Assembly: GCF_021568905.1 (NCBI RefSeq)
Contig: NZ_JAKGSB010000001.1
Span: forward strand, 620,001-684,000
Direction: 5' to 3'
Source of the DNA: Zavarzinia marina
GTDB taxonomy: Bacteria > Pseudomonadota > Alphaproteobacteria > Zavarziniales > Zavarziniaceae
DNA length: 64,000 bases
Part shown: positions 1-10,460 of the stretch, in pieces
Position numbering within the stretch: position 1 is the stretch's first letter
How the letters are laid out: every line of letters starts with the position of its first letter
Program-made: the position numbers and the translations under genes
The notes under the pieces: generated by a model
Told to the model about the DNA's origin: nothing
Databases searched by the model: none
Seen by the model: only the letters and a program-made list of their open reading frames with translations

Positions 1-441
1 GACTGCCACGTCGGTAACAATGTGGTCATGGCCAACAACGGCACGCTGGGCGGCCATGTCAGCCTCGGCGACTTCGTCTATGTCGGCGGCCTGTCGGCCA
101 TCCACCAGAATGTCCGCATCGGCGCCCACGCCATGATCGGCGGCATGACGGGGGTCGAGCAGGACGTCATTCCCTATGGCTCGGTCATGGGCAACCGCGC
201 GTTCCTCGCCGGGCTGAACATCATCGGCCTGAAGCGCCGGGGCTTCACCCGCGATCAGATCCACACGCTGCGCCGGGCCTATCGCATGCTTTTCGCGGAC
301 GAGGGCACGCTGGCCGAACGGCTCGCCGACGTGGTCGAGGAATTCGGCACCTCGGATGTGGTGATGGACGTCGTCGCCTTCATGCAGGCCGATTCCGCGC
401 GCTCCTTCATCCTGCCGCGCGCCGACCGTGGCGGTGCCTGA
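1..441 (+). CDS. lpxA: Acyl-ACP--UDP-N-acetylglucosamine O-acyltransferase, 3' part
   Basis: LpxA carries out the first step of lipid A synthesis in the cytoplasm, moving a 3-hydroxyacyl chain from acyl carrier protein to UDP-GlcNAc. The frame is open from base 1, so the gene begins before the window and only the last 146 codons are seen. They read as left-handed beta-helix hexapeptide repeats (VSLGDF, VYVGGL, VRIGAHAMIGG), followed by the family signature NIIGLKRRGF and a helical C-terminal domain. The stop overlaps the start of lpxI by 14 bases, which suggests a lipid A operon. The identity is clear from conserved sequence and from the lpxI and lpxB neighbours. Confidence 0.95.
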   Translation, partial: DCHVGNNVVMANNGTLGGHVSLGDFVYVGGLSAIHQNVRIGAHAMIGGMTGVEQDVIPYGSVMGNRAFLAGLNIIGLKRRGFTRDQIHTLRRAYRMLFADEGTLAERLADVVEEFGTSDVVMDVVAFMQADSARSFILPRADRGGA

Positions 442-1282
442 CCAGGCGCCGTCGGCGCCGCCGAAACTGGCCATCGTCGCCGGCGGCGGCGACCTGCCGG
501 TCCGTCTCGTCGAGGCGTGCCGGCGCCAGGGCCGGGACTTTCATGTCTTCGGCCTGGTTGGATCGGCCGAACCGCGTCCGTCGGACGGTATCGCGGACGA
601 TTGGCTCTCCATCGGCTCCGTCGGCCTGCTGCTGAGCCGGCTGCGCGCCACGGGCTGCCGCCAGGTGGTCATGGCGGGCAATGTCGCCCGGCCGGATTTC
701 GCCCGCCTGCGCCTCGACTGGAAGGGCCTGCGCGTGCTGCCCCGGGTGCTGACCGCGGCGCGGCGCGGCGACGACAGCCTGTTGCGCTGCCTCGTCACCA
801 TCTTCGAGGAGGAAGGTTTCACCGTGATCGGCGCCGATGCCGTGCTCGACGCCGGCCATCTGCTGGACGAGGGGCCACTCGGCGCGGTTCTGATGGACGA
901 GGCGGCGACGGCCGATCTCGAGCGGGCGATCGAAGTCGTCGAGGCGCTGGGCCGGGTCGACGTCGGCCAGGGGGCCGTGGTCGCCGACGGTAATGTGCTG
1001 GCGGTCGAAGCCGTCGAGGGGACGGACCGGATGCTGGCCCGGGTCGCCGATCTGCGGGCGGGCTGGAGCCGGCGGGCCGGTCTTCTCCTGAAACTGCCGA
1101 AGCCGCAGCAGGAACGCCGTGTCGACCTGCCGGTGATCGGCGTCGCCACGGTCGAGGGCGTGGCCGCCGCGGGTCTTGCCGGCATCGCCGGGGCCGCCGG
1201 CGCGACCCTGGTGATGGATCGCCAGGCGGTCGCCGCGCGGGCCGACGCTCTCGGTGTCTTCGTCGTCGGAATCGCGCGATGA
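428..1282 (+). CDS. lpxI: UDP-2,3-diacylglucosamine pyrophosphatase LpxI
   Basis: This 284-residue protein matches the LpxI (DUF1009) family, which hydrolyses UDP-2,3-diacylglucosamine to lipid X in many alphaproteobacteria in place of LpxH. The N-terminus has the family pattern LAIVAGGGDLPVRL (residues about 14-27), and the C-terminal catalytic part begins near VIGADAVLD. It starts with GTG inside the end of lpxA and overlaps lpxB by four bases (ATGA), so the three genes are probably translationally coupled. The position between lpxA and lpxB is the usual alphaproteobacterial arrangement. Confidence 0.93.
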   Translation: MAVPDQAPSAPPKLAIVAGGGDLPVRLVEACRRQGRDFHVFGLVGSAEPRPSDGIADDWLSIGSVGLLLSRLRATGCRQVVMAGNVARPDFARLRLDWKGLRVLPRVLTAARRGDDSLLRCLVTIFEEEGFTVIGADAVLDAGHLLDEGPLGAVLMDEAATADLERAIEVVEALGRVDVGQGAVVADGNVLAVEAVEGTDRMLARVADLRAGWSRRAGLLLKLPKPQQERRVDLPVIGVATVEGVAAAGLAGIAGAAGATLVMDRQAVAARADALGVFVVGIAR

Positions 1283-2481
1283 CCTCCGACCTTCCCGCTC
1301 TTGATCCGCCGGCTTCGGCGCCGCTTCACGTCTACATCATCGCGGGCGAACCGTCGGGCGATGCCCTGGGGGCCCGTCTGATGGCCGCCCTGAAACGCGA
1401 GACCGGGGGCCATGTGCGCTTCTCCGGGATCGGCGGTGCCCTGATGGCGGGGGAGGGGCTGAACAGCTCGTTCCCCATGGCCGAACTGACCCTCCTCGGC
1501 GTCATGGAAGTCCTGCCCAAGGCCGCCCATGTCCTGCGCCGTGTGCGCGAGACGGCGGCGGAGATCCTGGCGCTTCGCCCCGACGTGGTGGTGACCGTGG
1601 ATGCGCCCGCTTTCGCCTTCAGGACCGGCAAGAAGATCAGGGGCAGCGGCATTCCCCATGTCCATTACGTGGCGCCCACGGTCTGGGCCTGGCGTCCGCG
1701 CCGGGCCAAGATGGTGGCGGGCTTTCTCACCCATCTGCTGGCGCTGTTTCCCTTCGAGCCGCCCTATTTCGAGGTTCACGGCCTCGCCACCACGTTCGTC
1801 GGCCATTCCGTGGTCGAGGGCGTGGAGAATGTCGCTTCCATGCGCGCGGCGGGCGAGGCGCTGCGGCTGCGCCTCGGCATCGCGCCGGAACGCCCGATCC
1901 TGGTCGTGCTGCCCGGCAGCCGCTCCAGCGAGGTCCGGCACCTGGCGCCGGTCTTCGGCGAAACCCTGGGCCTTCTGGCCGACAAGGGCGTCGGATTCGA
2001 TGTCCTGGTGCTCACCGTGCCCAATGTCGCCGACAGGGTGAAGGAGGCCGTCGCCGCCTGGCCGGTGCCCGTGACCGTGCTCGAGGACGCGGCGGACAAG
2101 CTGCCGGCCATGGCGACGGCGCGTGCCGCATTGGCGGCCTCGGGGACCGTCGCCCTCGAACTCGCCCTGACCGAGACCCCCATGGTCATCGCCTATAAGG
2201 CCAATCCCCTGTCGGCGCTGGTCTTCCGCATGATGGCCAAGGTGCGGTTCGTCAACCTGATCAACATCATGGAAAAGGCGCCGGTGGTGCCCGAACTGCT
2301 GCAGGGCGACTGCACGGCCGAGAAGCTGGCGCCGGCCGTCGAAAGCCTGCTGGCGGACGAGGCGGCGCGCGGCGAACAGGTCGCTGCCATGCGGCGGGTG
2401 ACCGCCGCTCTCGGCCGCAACGGGCCCCCACCTTCGACCCGGGCCGCGCGGGCGATCCTGTCGCTCATCGGCCGGGGCTGA
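1279..2481 (+). CDS. lpxB: Lipid-A-disaccharide synthase
   Basis: LpxB (400 residues) joins UDP-2,3-diacylglucosamine to lipid X, forming the tetra-acylated disaccharide 1-phosphate at the inner face of the cytoplasmic membrane. It belongs to glycosyltransferase family 19. Visible motifs are IAGEPSGDALG (about residues 21-31), VDAPAFAFR, GHSVVEG, the sugar-nucleotide-binding PGSRSSEVRHL and ASGTVALELAL. Length is normal. It overlaps lpxI by four bases and closes the lipid A operon; the next gene starts about 70 bases downstream behind its own ribosome site. Confidence 0.97.
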   Translation: MTSDLPALDPPASAPLHVYIIAGEPSGDALGARLMAALKRETGGHVRFSGIGGALMAGEGLNSSFPMAELTLLGVMEVLPKAAHVLRRVRETAAEILALRPDVVVTVDAPAFAFRTGKKIRGSGIPHVHYVAPTVWAWRPRRAKMVAGFLTHLLALFPFEPPYFEVHGLATTFVGHSVVEGVENVASMRAAGEALRLRLGIAPERPILVVLPGSRSSEVRHLAPVFGETLGLLADKGVGFDVLVLTVPNVADRVKEAVAAWPVPVTVLEDAADKLPAMATARAALAASGTVALELALTETPMVIAYKANPLSALVFRMMAKVRFVNLINIMEKAPVVPELLQGDCTAEKLAPAVESLLADEAARGEQVAAMRRVTAALGRNGPPPSTRAARAILSLIGRG

Positions 2482-2549
2482 CGGCCCCCTTGTTCACAGG
2501 ACGCCGTCGCCGTGGTTTCCTGTGACGCTGGAACGGGGAGGAACGCGGG

Positions 2550-3629
2550 ATGCCCCAGGATCTGATCATGGCCGGCGCGGTTCTGCTGCTAAGGGGGGGC
2601 GCCTTCGCCGCTCTCGCCCTGGTCGGCGGCGCTCTGCTCCGCGATCGTCGGCGGACCCCCGCCGCCCGCCTGGGCGCCGCCTTCGCCTTCGGTGCCGCGC
2701 TCTATGCGCTTTGCGCCGCGCCCGGCGTCCATGCGGTGCTCGGTCCCGTCGCGGCGCCCCTGCTGGCGCTTTCGGCCGGCAACAACATCCTGCTCTGGCT
2801 CTTCGCCCGCGGCCTGTTCGAGGACGGCTTCCGGCCGCGCCGTCGCCATCTGGTGCTTTGGGGCGCCGTCTTCGCCGTCGGCCTCGTCCATGGATTCCTT
2901 CCCGCCGGGGTGACGGGGCTGATCCTCCTGGGCCAGAATCTGGGCTTTGCCGTGCTGGCCCTCGGCTGGACGATTCGGGGCTGGGGCGACGACCTCGTCC
3001 AGCGACGGCGCCTGCTCCGGGTCTTCGTGGTGCTGGCGGCCGGGCTGCATACCGCCATCGTGGTGGTGCCGGCATTCTTCGGGCTGGTGTCCGACGGTCT
3101 GCAGCTTGGCCAGTCGGCGCTGCTGTTCGTCATCGCCGGGGCGATCGCCTTTGCCGCGATGCGGGTTGCGGGGGACGATCTCTTCGCCTTGCCGTCCCCG
3201 GCCACGGCAACACCCGCGATGGTGCCGGATCCGGATCGGGCCCTGGTCGGCCGGCTTGAACGGCTGATGACGGTCGAAAGGCTCCATCGGCGGGAAAGCC
3301 TGAGCATCGCCGATCTCGCCCGGGCGATGGATCTGCCGGAATATCGCCTGCGGCGCCTGATCAACCGCGAATTGGGGCACCGAAATTTTTCGGCCTTCCT
3401 CAACGGCTACCGCCTGGCGGAGGCACGGGCGGCGCTCGCCGATCCGGCGCAGGAAGCGGTGCCGATCCTGACCGTCGCCCTCGACGCCGGCTTCAATTCC
3501 CTCGGCCCCTTCAACCGCGCCTTCAAGGCCGCGACCGGCCAGACTCCCAGTGCCTATCGCAGGGCCCATATGGGAACCGCGGCGGACCATTCTTCGCTTT
3601 CGGCTGGCCGAATTTCGAAATCGGCGTGA
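2550..3629 (+). CDS. AraC-family regulator with membrane-embedded N-terminal domain
   Basis: A 359-residue protein with two parts. Residues 1 to about 205 are a chain of hydrophobic segments (roughly seven predicted helices). The last 120 residues form an AraC-type double helix-turn-helix (SIADLARAMDLPEYRLRRLIN, then ILTVALDAGFNSLGPFNRAFKAATG and the closing TPSAYRR). This design is known for regulators that sense a signal at the membrane; the ligand cannot be told. The start is preceded by a strong GGGGAGG at 2535-2541. The neighbouring serine hydrolase is a plausible target, which is inference only. Confidence 0.85.
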   Translation: MPQDLIMAGAVLLLRGGAFAALALVGGALLRDRRRTPAARLGAAFAFGAALYALCAAPGVHAVLGPVAAPLLALSAGNNILLWLFARGLFEDGFRPRRRHLVLWGAVFAVGLVHGFLPAGVTGLILLGQNLGFAVLALGWTIRGWGDDLVQRRRLLRVFVVLAAGLHTAIVVVPAFFGLVSDGLQLGQSALLFVIAGAIAFAAMRVAGDDLFALPSPATATPAMVPDPDRALVGRLERLMTVERLHRRESLSIADLARAMDLPEYRLRRLINRELGHRNFSAFLNGYRLAEARAALADPAQEAVPILTVALDAGFNSLGPFNRAFKAATGQTPSAYRRAHMGTAADHSSLSAGRISKSA

Positions 3630-3687
3630 CCCGGACGGCGCGATCCGCAGAAATCGCCGGTGCCGCCGATCGAAGCCCGGAGCCACG

Positions 3688-5073
3688 ATGAAAGCGAAGA
3701 CGAGACGCCTGCTGATTCTGCCGTTGGTGCTGGCCGCGCTGCTCGGCGCCGGGCTCTGGGGCTGTGCCGATCTGCGCCGGGCGGTTGCCGTTCCGGTCCA
3801 TTTCACCAGCCATGGCCTCTGTTCCGCCGTCTTCATCGGCGGTGCCGATGCCCGGCGCTATTTCGAGGATGCGATCGCGCCCCAGATCGCGCCGGCCGAC
3901 GCCTTGATCGACTATGCCGTCGACCGCGAGGGGCGGGCCGTAAGCGCCGATCTGGCCGGCCTCGTCGAAAGCCGGGCGGTCTATCGCGGGGCGGCCGGCT
4001 GCATCGTGGTGCATGAGGGCATGGGCGTTCCCGCCGATACGGGGCCCCCCCCATCGTCACCGGCCGACATCGCCGCCGTCGAACCTGGGGACGCGAAATG
4101 GCAGGCGGCGCTGGCGCGTGCCTTCGCCGAAACCCCGAGGGCGCCGCACCGCCGTACCAAGGCCGTGGTGGTGATGGTGGACGGGCGGGTCGTCGCCGAA
4201 CGCTATGCCCCCGGCGTGACGCCCGGAACCCCGCTGCCGGGCTGGTCCATGACCAAATCCGTCGCCAATGCCCTGATCGGGATCCTGGTGCGGGACGGGC
4301 GCCTCGATGTCGCGGCGCCGGCGCCGGTCGCCGCCTGGCTGGGGGCGGGAGACGGGCGGCGGCGGATCAGCGTCGAGCATCTGATGCGCATGACCGGCGG
4401 TCTCGACCTCGGCGATTCCGTCGCGCCCGGCTGGACGGCGATGTTCGACCGATCGGCGCAGATGGCATTCGACATGCCCGACACGGCGGCTTTCGCCGGG
4501 GCCGCGCCGCTGGTGGCGGAGCCCGGCACGCTCTGGGGCTATGCCGACGGCAGTACCCAGATCCTGGCCGGCATCATCCGCGATGCGGTCGGGGGCGATG
4601 TCGCCGGCTTCATCCGGCGCGAATTGCTCGATCCCCTGGGCATGACCGGCGTGACGATCGAGACGGACGCCGCCGGAACGCCGCTGCTCTACGCCCAGAT
4701 GTGGGCGCCGGCGCGGGCTTGGGCGCGCTTCGGCATGCTCTTCGCCGACGACGGCATGGCGGGGGGAAGGCGCATCCTGCCGCCCGGCTGGGTCGACCTG
4801 AGCGCGCGACAGACCGAGGGCAGCGAGGATTTCGGCTATGGCGCCGGGTTCTGGACCAATCGGGGCGAGGGGCCGGCGATCCGCCATCGACTCGCCCTCG
4901 GCCTGCCGGCGGATTCCTTCATGGCGCGCGGCAATCAGGGGCAATATGTCGTCGTCGTGCCACGCCTGAAGCTGGTGATTGTGCGCATGGGCAGTGCCTT
5001 CACGCCGCGCGGCGACATCGAGACGGTTGCGCGGCTCGTCGCCGATGTGGTCGCGATCGTCGAGGGGCGTTGA
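3688..5073 (+). CDS. Exported serine hydrolase, class C beta-lactamase-like fold
   Basis: The chosen ATG at 3688 gives 462 residues with a basic N-terminus and one hydrophobic segment (LLILPLVLAALLGAGLW), so the protein is probably anchored in or exported across the inner membrane. The C-terminal domain belongs to the beta-lactamase/penicillin-binding superfamily: the nucleophile motif SxxK is SMTK (Ser187-Lys190). The second motif appears as YADGS where many class C enzymes have YSN, closer to 6-aminohexanoate-dimer hydrolase relatives. A GxWxN-type stretch (YGAGFWTN) follows. The substrate is unknown: esterase, amidase or peptidase are all possible. The open frame extends upstream to 3550 into the AraC gene, but that part lacks a signal sequence. 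Confidence 0.82.
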   Translation: MKAKTRRLLILPLVLAALLGAGLWGCADLRRAVAVPVHFTSHGLCSAVFIGGADARRYFEDAIAPQIAPADALIDYAVDREGRAVSADLAGLVESRAVYRGAAGCIVVHEGMGVPADTGPPPSSPADIAAVEPGDAKWQAALARAFAETPRAPHRRTKAVVVMVDGRVVAERYAPGVTPGTPLPGWSMTKSVANALIGILVRDGRLDVAAPAPVAAWLGAGDGRRRISVEHLMRMTGGLDLGDSVAPGWTAMFDRSAQMAFDMPDTAAFAGAAPLVAEPGTLWGYADGSTQILAGIIRDAVGGDVAGFIRRELLDPLGMTGVTIETDAAGTPLLYAQMWAPARAWARFGMLFADDGMAGGRRILPPGWVDLSARQTEGSEDFGYGAGFWTNRGEGPAIRHRLALGLPADSFMARGNQGQYVVVVPRLKLVIVRMGSAFTPRGDIETVARLVADVVAIVEGR

Positions 5074-5082
5074 CGCCCGGAT

Positions 5083-5298
5083 CTACCAGCCCTGCCAGAC
5101 GCCATAGATCAGGGCGGCGGCCAGCGCCGGGAGCAGAAGACGCCGCCCCAGGGCGACGATCCGTCGGCCCAGGGGGGCCTTGTTGTCGTTGGCCGGCCGG
5201 TCCAGCCGGACCCAGCCCTGAGGCGAGCCCGGCGGCACGAGGCCGGCGCCCGGCGAACGCCCGCGGGCCCCGGGGCGCCGCATGTGTTCGCCGGACAT
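5083..5298 (-). CDS. Small hypothetical protein with C-terminal membrane segment
   Basis: A 71-residue frame directly downstream of gltA on the same strand. It begins with a basic, Pro/Gly-rich region containing RPANDNKAP, a motif I recall from small alphaproteobacterial proteins of unknown role. It ends with one hydrophobic helix (LLLPALAAALIYGVWQGW). The ATG at 5298 is used here; a GTG at 5307 would add three residues. It lies between the convergent serine hydrolase and gltA and could be co-transcribed with gltA. No function is proposed. Confidence 0.5.
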   Translation of the reverse strand: MSGEHMRRPGARGRSPGAGLVPPGSPQGWVRLDRPANDNKAPLGRRIVALGRRLLLPALAAALIYGVWQGW

Positions 5299-5313
5299 CG
5301 CTGACACGCCCGA

Positions 5314-6609
5314 TCAGCCGCGGGCCTCGACCGGCACGAAGGTCCGGCGGTCGGCACCCGTGTAGAGCTGGCGGGGACGGCCGATCTTCTGGGAGGGATC
5401 GGCGATCATTTCGGCCCATTGGGCGATCCAGCCGACGGTCCGCGCCAGGGCGAACAGCGGCGTGAACATGGTGGTCGGGAAGCCCATGGCCCGCAGGATG
5501 ATGCCCGAATAGAAGTCCACGTTCGGGTAGAGCTTCTTCTCGATGAAATATTCGTCCGACAGGGCGATCTTCTCGAGCTCCATGGCGACCTGGAACAGCG
5601 GGTCGTTGTGCACGCCCAACTCCTCGAGGACGGCCTTGGCGGTCTGCTGCATCACCTTGGCGCGCGGGTCGTAGTTCTTGTAGACCCGGTGGCCGAAGCC
5701 CATCAGGCGGAACGGATCGTTCTTGTCCTTGGCCTTGGCGATATACTCGGGAATGCGGTCGGGGGTGCCGACCTGCTGCAGCATGTTCAGCGCCGCCTCG
5801 TTCGCGCCGCCGTGCGCCGGGCCCCACAGGCAGGCGATGCCGGCCGCGATGCAGGCGAAGGGATTGGCGCCCGACGAACCGGCGAGACGCACGGTCGAGG
5901 TCGAGGCGTTCTGCTCGTGATCCGCATGCAGGATGAAGATCTTGTCCAGCGCATTGGCCAGCGTGGGCGAGACCTTGTAGGGCTCGCACGGCACGCCGAA
6001 GGTCATGTAGAGGAAGTTCGAGCAGTAATCGAGGTCGTTGCGCGGATACATGAACGGCTGGCCCACCGAATATTTGTAGGCCATGGCGATGATCGTCGGC
6101 ATCTTGGCGATCAGGCGGTGCGAGGCGACGACGCGCTGATGCGGATCGCTGATGTCGGTCGAGTCGTGATAGAAGGCCGACAGCGCGCCGACGACGCCGC
6201 AGATCACGGCCATCGGATGCGCATCGCGGCGGAAGCCGCGGAAGAACATCGAAAGCTGCTCGTGCACCATCGTGTGATAGGTGATGTTCTTCAGGAACTG
6301 GCTCTTCTGCCCCGCCGTCGGCAGTTCGCCGTTCAGCAGCAGGTAGCAGACTTCCGGGAAGTCGCTCTGTTCCGCCAGCTCGTCGATCGAATAGCCGCGA
6401 TAGAGCAGGACGCCCTCGTCGCCGTCGATATAGGTGATCTTGGATTCGCAGGATGCCGTCGACGTGAAGCCGGGGTCATAGGTGAAATGACCGGTTTCGG
6501 CATAGAGCTTGCGGATGTCGATGACCTTCGGGCCCACGGACCCTTCCATCAAAGGCAACGATACTTTCTTGCCCGCATCCTCGAGAACCACAGAGGTCTG
6601 TTCGGCCAT
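5314..6609 (-). CDS. gltA: Citrate synthase (type II)
   Basis: GltA condenses oxaloacetate and acetyl-CoA to citrate at the entry of the TCA cycle. The 431-residue length and the extra N-terminal domain ([43 protein letters not shown]) match the hexameric, NADH-regulated bacterial type. The catalytic histidines are in [14 protein letters not shown] and [14 protein letters not shown], and the aspartate is in NVDFYSG. Its leader contains a 14-base direct repeat (6623-6652). The gene stands alone between gltX and a small downstream frame. Confidence 0.97.
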   Translation of the reverse strand: MAEQTSVVLEDAGKKVSLPLMEGSVGPKVIDIRKLYAETGHFTYDPGFTSTASCESKITYIDGDEGVLLYRGYSIDELAEQSDFPEVCYLLLNGELPTAGQKSQFLKNITYHTMVHEQLSMFFRGFRRDAHPMAVICGVVGALSAFYHDSTDISDPHQRVVASHRLIAKMPTIIAMAYKYSVGQPFMYPRNDLDYCSNFLYMTFGVPCEPYKVSPTLANALDKIFILHADHEQNASTSTVRLAGSSGANPFACIAAGIACLWGPAHGGANEAALNMLQQVGTPDRIPEYIAKAKDKNDPFRLMGFGHRVYKNYDPRAKVMQQTAKAVLEELGVHNDPLFQVAMELEKIALSDEYFIEKKLYPNVDFYSGIILRAMGFPTTMFTPLFALARTVGWIAQWAEMIADPSQKIGRPRQLYTGADRRTFVPVEARG

Positions 6610-6854
6610 CTCGCTGCACTCCGTCTAACTTCGCGTGAGTCTAACTTCGCGTAAGATTGGGGATTTCGGCGCTCGGGACCGGCGTGAGGGGAGTGGTCCC
6701 GAGTCCAGGGAAGTGATGTTCCACGGTCAGTATAATGCCAAGCAATTCGGCACGAACAGGGCCGTGATGGTTGCACTGCATCTTTTCCGGACAAGGCGCC
6801 GGGGCAAGCCTGACATTGGTGCAATGCCTCGCCATGGCGCCATGTCCCACCGCG
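6610..6854. other. Non-coding stretch between gltX and gltA
   Basis: About 245 bases separate the two minus-strand genes. It contains the gltA leader repeat and presumably the gltA promoter. I see no convincing coding frame and no hairpin strong enough to call a terminator for gltX. Confidence 0.5.
6623..6652 (-). repeat. Direct repeat in the gltA leader
   Basis: Two identical 14-base copies, reading ACGCGAAGTTAGAC on the minus strand, lie at 6623-6636 and 6639-6652 with a 2-base spacer. The nearer copy ends 13 bases before the gltA start codon and runs into the presumed ribosome-binding region (GGAG). Spacing and position would suit a regulator-binding site or a translational control element; no known motif is recognised. 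Confidence 0.6.
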
Positions 6855-8270
6855 TCACCGTCCGAGCACGTCGGCGATGCGGCCGAGGGCTTCGTCCCGG
6901 CCCAGCGCCTCCGCCACCTCGAAGATCGGCGGCGAGACGGTGGAACCGCTGAGCGCGGCCCTGAGCGGCTGGGCATAGTCGCCGAGCTTGTCGCCCGTCG
7001 CCTCCGCGAGGCCACGGGCGGCACCCTCGATCTGCGGCGCCGAGAAACTGTCCAGGTCGGCGATCGCGCCGCGCAGTGCCGCCAGGCGATCGCGCCCCGG
7101 CGCACCCGCAGCCAACATCTTCTCCGCCTTGGGGTCAAGGGCGAGGGGGCGTTGCGCGGCCAGGAATTTCGACGAATCAACCAGTTGAACGAGTGTCTTC
7201 GCACGGGACTTCAGGCCGTCCATGCAAACCTCGATGCGCCTGATCACATCGTCCGACAGCGCATGGCCGAGATCCTTCACCAGTTCGGCGGCGACGAGAC
7301 CGGTCAGGCGGTGGTTGTCCGCCTCGCGCAGATAGTGGCCGTTCAGATTGTCGAGCTTGGCGAAATCGAAGCGGGCGGGGGAGCGGCCGATGCTCTCCAC
7401 CCCGAACCACTCGATCGCCTGGGCCGTCGAGATGATCTCGTCGTCGCCGTGGCTCCAGCCGAGCCGGAGCAGATAGTTGCGCATGGCTTCCGGCAGATAG
7501 CCGAGGTCGCGATAGGCATCGACGCCGAGGGCGCCGTGGCGCTTCGACAGTTTGGCACCGTCCGGCCCATGGATCAGCGGGATATGGGCGAAGGCGGGGA
7601 TCTCCCAGCCGAGGGCCATATAGAGCTGGGACTGGCGCGCCGAATTGGTCAGATGGTCGTCGCCCCGGATGACATGGGTGATCCCCATGTCGTGATCGTC
7701 CACCACCACCGACAGCATATAGGTCGGCGTGCCGTCGGAGCGCAGCAGGATCATGTCGTCCAGTTCGGTATTGGAAAAACGGACCTCGCCCTGGACCAGG
7801 TCCTGCACCACCGTCTCGCCCTCGCGCGGCGATTTCAGGCGCACGGCCGGCGAAACGCCCGGCGGCGCTTCCGCCGGATCGCGGTCGCGCCAATAGCCGT
7901 TGTAGCGCGGCGGCAGGCCCTTGGCCCGTGCCTCCTCGCGCATCGCCGTCAGTTCCTCGGGCGTGCAATAGCAGTAATAGGCCTTGCCCTCGTCGATCAG
8001 GCGGCGGGCGGCGGCGGCATGGAGTGCCGCGCGGGAGAACTGGAACACCACGTCGCCGTCCCAGTCGAGCCCCAGCCAGCGCATGCCTTCGAAGATCTTC
8101 TCGATCGCATCCTCGGTCGACCGCTGGCGGTCCGTATCCTCGATGCGGAGCCGGAAGGTGCCGCCGAAGTGGCGGGCGAACAGCCAGTTGAACAGGGCGG
8201 TGCGGGCGCCTCCGATATGCAGATAGCCGGTGGGCGAGGGGGCGAAGCGGGTGACGACGGGAGAGGACAT
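6855..8270 (-). CDS. gltX: Glutamate--tRNA ligase
   Basis: A 471-residue class I aminoacyl-tRNA synthetase that charges tRNA with glutamate. The HIGH-type signature is [19 protein letters not shown] at the N-terminus and the KMSKS-type signature is KLSKRHG. The zinc-site region has YCYCTPEE. Many alphaproteobacteria have two GltX proteins and form Gln-tRNA through GatCAB, so this copy may be either the discriminating or non-discriminating type; the sequence alone does not settle that. It is divergent from comEC. Confidence 0.95.
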   Translation of the reverse strand: MSSPVVTRFAPSPTGYLHIGGARTALFNWLFARHFGGTFRLRIEDTDRQRSTEDAIEKIFEGMRWLGLDWDGDVVFQFSRAALHAAAARRLIDEGKAYYCYCTPEELTAMREEARAKGLPPRYNGYWRDRDPAEAPPGVSPAVRLKSPREGETVVQDLVQGEVRFSNTELDDMILLRSDGTPTYMLSVVVDDHDMGITHVIRGDDHLTNSARQSQLYMALGWEIPAFAHIPLIHGPDGAKLSKRHGALGVDAYRDLGYLPEAMRNYLLRLGWSHGDDEIISTAQAIEWFGVESIGRSPARFDFAKLDNLNGHYLREADNHRLTGLVAAELVKDLGHALSDDVIRRIEVCMDGLKSRAKTLVQLVDSSKFLAAQRPLALDPKAEKMLAAGAPGRDRLAALRGAIADLDSFSAPQIEGAARGLAEATGDKLGDYAQPLRAALSGSTVSPPIFEVAEALGRDEALGRIADVLGR

Positions 8271-8393
8271 TTGGCGCGGGCGATGCTCGGAGAATTCGGG
8301 ACGCGCCTTCTTACCATGGTGATTTGGCCGATCACACCCCCGTGAACTCTGCTAGCCTGCCGGAAATGCAACCCTTGGGCGGATATATCGTCG

Positions 8394-10460
8394 GTGTTCA
8401 CCCTGAAATATTGGCGCGACTCCCTGATCGCCGACCGGGCGCGCTGGTTTCTGTGGTTCCCGGTCGGTATCGCCTCGGGTGTCGGCGTCTATCTGTCGCT
8501 GGGCCGGGAACCAGGACTCGCGGCATCCCTGTTGCCGCTCGCCGTCGTCGCTGGGGGGCTGGCGCTGGTCTGGCGCATCGGGCCCGCGCGGGTCCTGGCG
8601 CTGGCGCTCCTGGCCGTAACGCTCGGCTTGGCGGCGGCGAAACTGGCGACGGAGCGGGCCATGGTGCCGGTGCTCGCGGCCCGGGTCGGGCCGGTCGAGG
8701 TTTCGGGCCTGGTTCTCGAATTCGAATCGGGCCCGGGGCAGCGACCGCGAGCCGTCTTCGCCGCGCCGGAAGTCGCCGGGTTGGACGATGTGAACCTCGA
8801 CCGGCTGCGCCTCAGCTTCGATCCGGACATGGACCTGTCGCCGCTCGCGCCCGGCGGCCGCGCGGCGGTGAGCGCCATCCTGCTGCCGCCCCCGGGGCCG
8901 GCGCTGCCCGGCGCCCCGGACCATGGACGGACCCTGTGGTTCGAGGGGATCGGCGCGGTCGGCTATGCCGTGAAGCCGCCCCGCGCCCTGGCACCGGCGC
9001 CCGACGGCGGCGGATTGGCGATCTGGCGCCAGCGGATCGCGGCCCGGGTCGAACGGGCTGTGGGCGGGGCCGAGGGTGCTGTCGCGGCGGCCCTGCTGGT
9101 CGGCATCAGGGGCGCCGTGCCGGAAGAGGTGGAGGAGCGCTGGCGCGCCGCCGGCATCTCCCACATCCTCTCGATCTCGGGGCTGCACATCGGGCTCGCG
9201 GCCGGGATCGTGCTCTTCGGTCTGCGCTTTCCGATGGCGCTGGTGCCGGCCTTGTCGCTGCGCCTGCCGGCGAAGAAATGGGCCGCCGCCGCCGCCCTGT
9301 TGGCGGCCGGCGGCTATACGCTGGTGGCCGGCATGGATGTGCCGGCGCTGCGCAGTTTCGTCATGACCGCCGTCGTCCTCCTCGCGGTGATGACCGACCG
9401 GCTGGCGATCACCATGCGCCTTGTTGCCATCGCCGCCGTCGCCGTATTGCTGCTTCGGCCGGAGAGCCTGGTGTCGCCCGGCTTCGGCATGTCCTTCGCC
9501 TCCGTCACCGGCCTCGTCGCCGGCTATGAGGTGCTGCGCGCGCCCTTCGGGCGCTGGCGGGCGGCGGGCGGCCCGGTGAGCCGGCTGGCGCTCGTCGTCG
9601 CCGGCATTCTGATCTCGAGCGTGATCGCGACCATCGCCACGGCGCCCTTCGCCATCGCCCATTTCGGGCGCCTGTCGGTCTATGGCCTGCTGGCCAATCT
9701 GGTGGCGGTGCCGGCGACCGCCTTCGCGATCATGCCGCTGCTGGTGCTCGGCGCCATCGCCATGCCCTTCGGGCTGGAGGCCTTGCCCTTCCATCTGCTG
9801 GGCCGGGTGATCGGTTTCGTCGACGGCATCGCGGCGGCGATCGCCGATATGCCGGGCGCCGTTCTCGCGATCCCGGCCATGGGGCAGGGGCCGCTCGTCT
9901 GTTTCGTGCTTGGTGGGCTGTGGCTCTGTCTATGGCGCCGGCCTATCCGCTTCGTCGCGGCGCCTTTGTTCCTCGCCCTCGGGTTCGGGCTCTGGTGGGC
10001 GGAGACGGCATCGCCGCCGCGTCTCCTGATCCACGAGGAAGGGCGCGCCGTCGCCGCCTTCGACGGCGGCCGGCTCGTGGTGCTGCCGCCGGCCGGGCCC
10101 GGTTTCGTGGTCGACCAATGGCGCGAACGTCTGGGGCTGCGCGAGGCGACGGTGCTGGCGCGCGCCGACGTCTGCCGAAATAGCGAATGCCGCATGGTGA
10201 TTCCGCCCGGCCCCGGACCGGCCGGCGAGATCGCGGTGGTGGGCAAGGGCTGGATCCCCTGTGTCGCCGTCGTCGTCCTGCCGCGCATGCGGCTGCGCCC
10301 GCTGAACTGCCGGGACATGCCGGCGGCCTTCGACCGTGACCGGCTTCGAGGTGCTGGCACGATCATTCTGTCGGCGGACGGCATCTGGACGGATGTCGCC
10401 GCGGCGCGGGGCCTCAGGCCCTGGACGCCCGCCTGGTGGCGGGACGAAAGGCCTCAGTGA
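8394..10460 (+). CDS. comEC: ComEC/Rec2-family DNA uptake channel protein
   Basis: A 688-residue polytopic membrane protein. The N-terminal part resembles DUF4131. The central Competence domain contains the family pattern [18 protein letters not shown] and many hydrophobic helices, and would form the channel for single-stranded DNA entry. The C-terminal 150 residues are short, without the full metallo-beta-lactamase domain of Bacillus ComEC. The start is GTG at 8394. The 3' end overlaps the convergent lexA by seven bases. Other transformation genes are not in view, so competence itself is unproven. Confidence 0.88.
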   Translation: MFTLKYWRDSLIADRARWFLWFPVGIASGVGVYLSLGREPGLAASLLPLAVVAGGLALVWRIGPARVLALALLAVTLGLAAAKLATERAMVPVLAARVGPVEVSGLVLEFESGPGQRPRAVFAAPEVAGLDDVNLDRLRLSFDPDMDLSPLAPGGRAAVSAILLPPPGPALPGAPDHGRTLWFEGIGAVGYAVKPPRALAPAPDGGGLAIWRQRIAARVERAVGGAEGAVAAALLVGIRGAVPEEVEERWRAAGISHILSISGLHIGLAAGIVLFGLRFPMALVPALSLRLPAKKWAAAAALLAAGGYTLVAGMDVPALRSFVMTAVVLLAVMTDRLAITMRLVAIAAVAVLLLRPESLVSPGFGMSFASVTGLVAGYEVLRAPFGRWRAAGGPVSRLALVVAGILISSVIATIATAPFAIAHFGRLSVYGLLANLVAVPATAFAIMPLLVLGAIAMPFGLEALPFHLLGRVIGFVDGIAAAIADMPGAVLAIPAMGQGPLVCFVLGGLWLCLWRRPIRFVAAPLFLALGFGLWWAETASPPRLLIHEEGRAVAAFDGGRLVVLPPAGPGFVVDQWRERLGLREATVLARADVCRNSECRMVIPPGPGPAGEIAVVGKGWIPCVAVVVLPRMRLRPLNCRDMPAAFDRDRLRGAGTIILSADGIWTDVAAARGLRPWTPAWWRDERPQ

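Noticed and set aside
8352-9794. Minus-strand frame opposite comEC
   Set aside because: Gln/His/Arg-rich antisense product without recognisable features; comEC on the plus strand has clear family motifs.
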